Assembly: GCA_013397435.1 (NCBI GenBank)
Contig: VZRG01001694.1
Location: forward strand, 1-64,000
Direction of reading: 5' to 3'
DNA: 64,000 nt
Origin: Erythrocercus mccallii
Taxonomy: Eukaryota; Chordata; Aves; Passeriformes; Dicruridae
Every line of letters starts with the position of its first letter. The stretch's first letter is position 1. Under the pieces are notes generated by a model. The model was not told the origin of the DNA, did no database searches, and saw only the letters and a program-made list of their open reading frames with translations. Shown here piece by piece: positions 62,392 through 64,000 of the stretch. A program made the position numbers and the translations under genes.

Positions 62392-64000
62392 GATCGACAA
62401 ACACACCCAGCTTAGTGTCATCTGCAAATTTACTGATGAAAGACTCAATACCCTCATCCATGTCATCAACAAAAATATTGAACAGTACTGGTCCCAGCAC
62501 AGACCCCTGAGGGACTGGTGACTAGCCCCCAGCTGGATGCAGAACAGTTCACCACCACTCTCTGGGCCTGGCCACGCAGCCAGTTCCCAACCCAGCAAAG
62601 AGTGCTCCTGTCCAAGCCTTGGGCTGCCAGCTTTTCCAGGAGTATGCTGTGGGAGGCAGTGTCAAAGGCCTTACTTGAAGTCCAAACAGATAACATCCAC
62701 AGCCTTTCCTGCATCCACCGGGCAGGTCACCTGGTCATAAAAGGAGACCAGGTTGGTCAAACACAACCTACCCCTCCTAAACCCATGCTGGCTGGGTCTG
62801 ATACCCTGGCCATCCTGTAGGTGCTGCATGATGACACTCAGTATAAAATGTTCCATTATCTTGCCAGGTACTGAGGTCAGGCTGACTGGTCTATAATTAC
62901 TAGGATCGTCCCTCCCACCCTTTTTGTGAATGAGTGTCACACTGGCCATCTTCCAGTCATCTGGAATCTCATCAGTGAGCCAAGACTGATTGTAAATGAA
63001 GAGCAGCTTCACAAGCTCATCTGCCAGATGCCTCATCACCCTGGGATGAATCCCATCTGGGCCCATAAATTTATGAGTATCCCTGCATCTCAGCAGTTCT
63101 CTGACTGCCTCCTCTTGGATAATGGGGGGACCATTCTGTTCCCTGACACTGTCAACCAACCCAAGAGAACAGTTGTCTTGAAAGTAATTTGTCTTCCCAC
63201 TGAAAACGGAGGCAAAGAAGGCATTAAGCACTTCTGCCTTTTCCTCATCTGTAGTTACTAAGTTCCCTCCCTCAGCCAACAGAGAACAAAGGTTGGCCTT
63301 ACCTTTGCTTTTACCAATAATATATTTGTAGAAACATTTTTTATTATCCTTTACAGAAGTTGCCATTTTAAGTTCAAACTGAGCTTTGGCCTCCCTAATT
63401 TTTTTCCTACATGCTCTAGCAGCCCCGTTAAATACTTCCTGAGAGACCTGACCCTCCTTCCAGAAATGATACATCCTCTTTTTATTCCTAAGTTCCTCCA
63501 AAACCTCCTTGCCCATCCAGGCTGGACGTTTACCATGTTGACTCATCTTTTGGCGCACAGGGACAGTCTGTTCTTGTGCCCTCAAGATCCCTGTTTTGAA
63601 GCACACCCACCTTTCCTGGACTCCTTTGTTTTTAAGGGCTGCTTCTAAAGGAACTCTCTGAATAAGTCTCCTAAACAGGCCAAAGTCTGCCCTCTGGAAG
63701 TCCAATGTAAGAGTCTTATTGGTGTTCCTCCTGATGTCACCAAATATTGAGAACTCTATAATTTCATGATCACTGTGCCCCAAGCGGTCTCCAACCATCA
63801 ACATCTTCCACCAGCCCATCTTTATTTGCAAACAATAGATCTAACATAGTCCTTCCCTTAGTGGGCTCACCCATCAGCTGCGACAAAAAATTGTCCTCCA
63901 TGCACTCTAAAAATTTCCTGGACTGCCTCTTTTCTGCCGTATTAAATTCCCAGCAGATGTCTGGCAGGTTGAAGTCACCTACAAGAACAAGGGCTGTGAT
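62388..64000 (-). pseudogene. CR1 ORF2 (endonuclease-reverse transcriptase), broken and running off the window edge (piece 3 of 3)
   Basis: Reading leftward from 64000: the endonuclease part has GDFN at 63968-63979 and SDH at 63766-63774, but in different frames, so a frameshift lies between them. A 386-codon frame (63831-62671) then covers the end of the endonuclease, the linker and the first polymerase motifs (for example PDGIHPRVM, WKMASVTLIHKKGG, NYRPVSLTSVPGKIME, HGFRRGR). It is broken near 62676 by one extra base inside the conserved LDF.KAFDT motif. SKAFDT continues in the next frame, and the catalytic FADDTKL (62408-62428) is in yet another frame. The polymerase residues are therefore present but the protein cannot be made. 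The left end continues across LTR copy D. The 5' end of the element lies outside the window. Confidence 0.93.

Noticed and set aside
1..64000. CRISPR arrays, bacterial operons, rRNA genes, telomere repeats.
   Set aside because: None seen; sequence type is vertebrate nuclear DNA.

Overview
This window is a piece of a bird nuclear genome, most likely a songbird (passerine). It is AT-rich and almost free of open coding sequence. It holds several chicken-repeat-1 (CR1) LINE copies and at least seven solo long terminal repeats (LTRs) from three or four endogenous-retrovirus groups. It has a single CpG island. There are no ribosome-binding sites, operons, CRISPR arrays or rRNA/tRNA genes that I can support. 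The bird call rests on CR1 plus the LTR mix; the passerine call is an inference.

Layout. 1-27 kb is mostly unannotatable non-coding sequence. It contains one solo LTR with a perfect 5-bp target duplication (1655-2303), one solo LTR with a 6-bp duplication (6366-7122), and short CR1 tails near 2.8 and 19.3 kb. The CpG island lies at about 27.0-27.6 kb. A consensus splice donor on the minus strand at its left edge suggests the promoter and non-coding first exon of a leftward gene whose body would lie in 1-27 kb. A few minus-strand blocks with open frame and plausible splice sites (best at 13222-13427) could be its exons, but I recognise no protein family. From 28 to 64 kb the sequence looks intergenic. 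It includes an LTR inserted inside another LTR (34752-36285), a further LTR (36872-37505), two CR1 fragments (48.7-49.9 kb) and, at the right end, a long minus-strand CR1 split by two separately inserted LTRs (60137-64000).

The most interesting signal is RNA structure carried by the LTRs. Four minus-strand solo LTRs (34861-35651, 36872-37505, 60339-61047, 61681-62387) are one family or close relatives. They share TGTTATA...TATAACA-type ends and each sits in a 4-bp target duplication. In three of them a hairpin lies at a fixed distance (67-68 nt) downstream of the TATA box and before the AATAAA signal, that is, in the R region. Its stem has changed in both strands at once while its loop always keeps the palindrome CCTAGG. 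A second hairpin with compensated stem changes lies in U3. The unrelated LTR at 6366-7122 ends in a run of four hairpins with different stems but a shared loop (AACAGCAA, or CCAGCAA in the last). These look like selected RNA elements rather than chance, and I know of no description of them.

No gene in the window can be named. Exon calls are tentative; LTR and CR1 calls are solid because ends and target duplications can be read directly.
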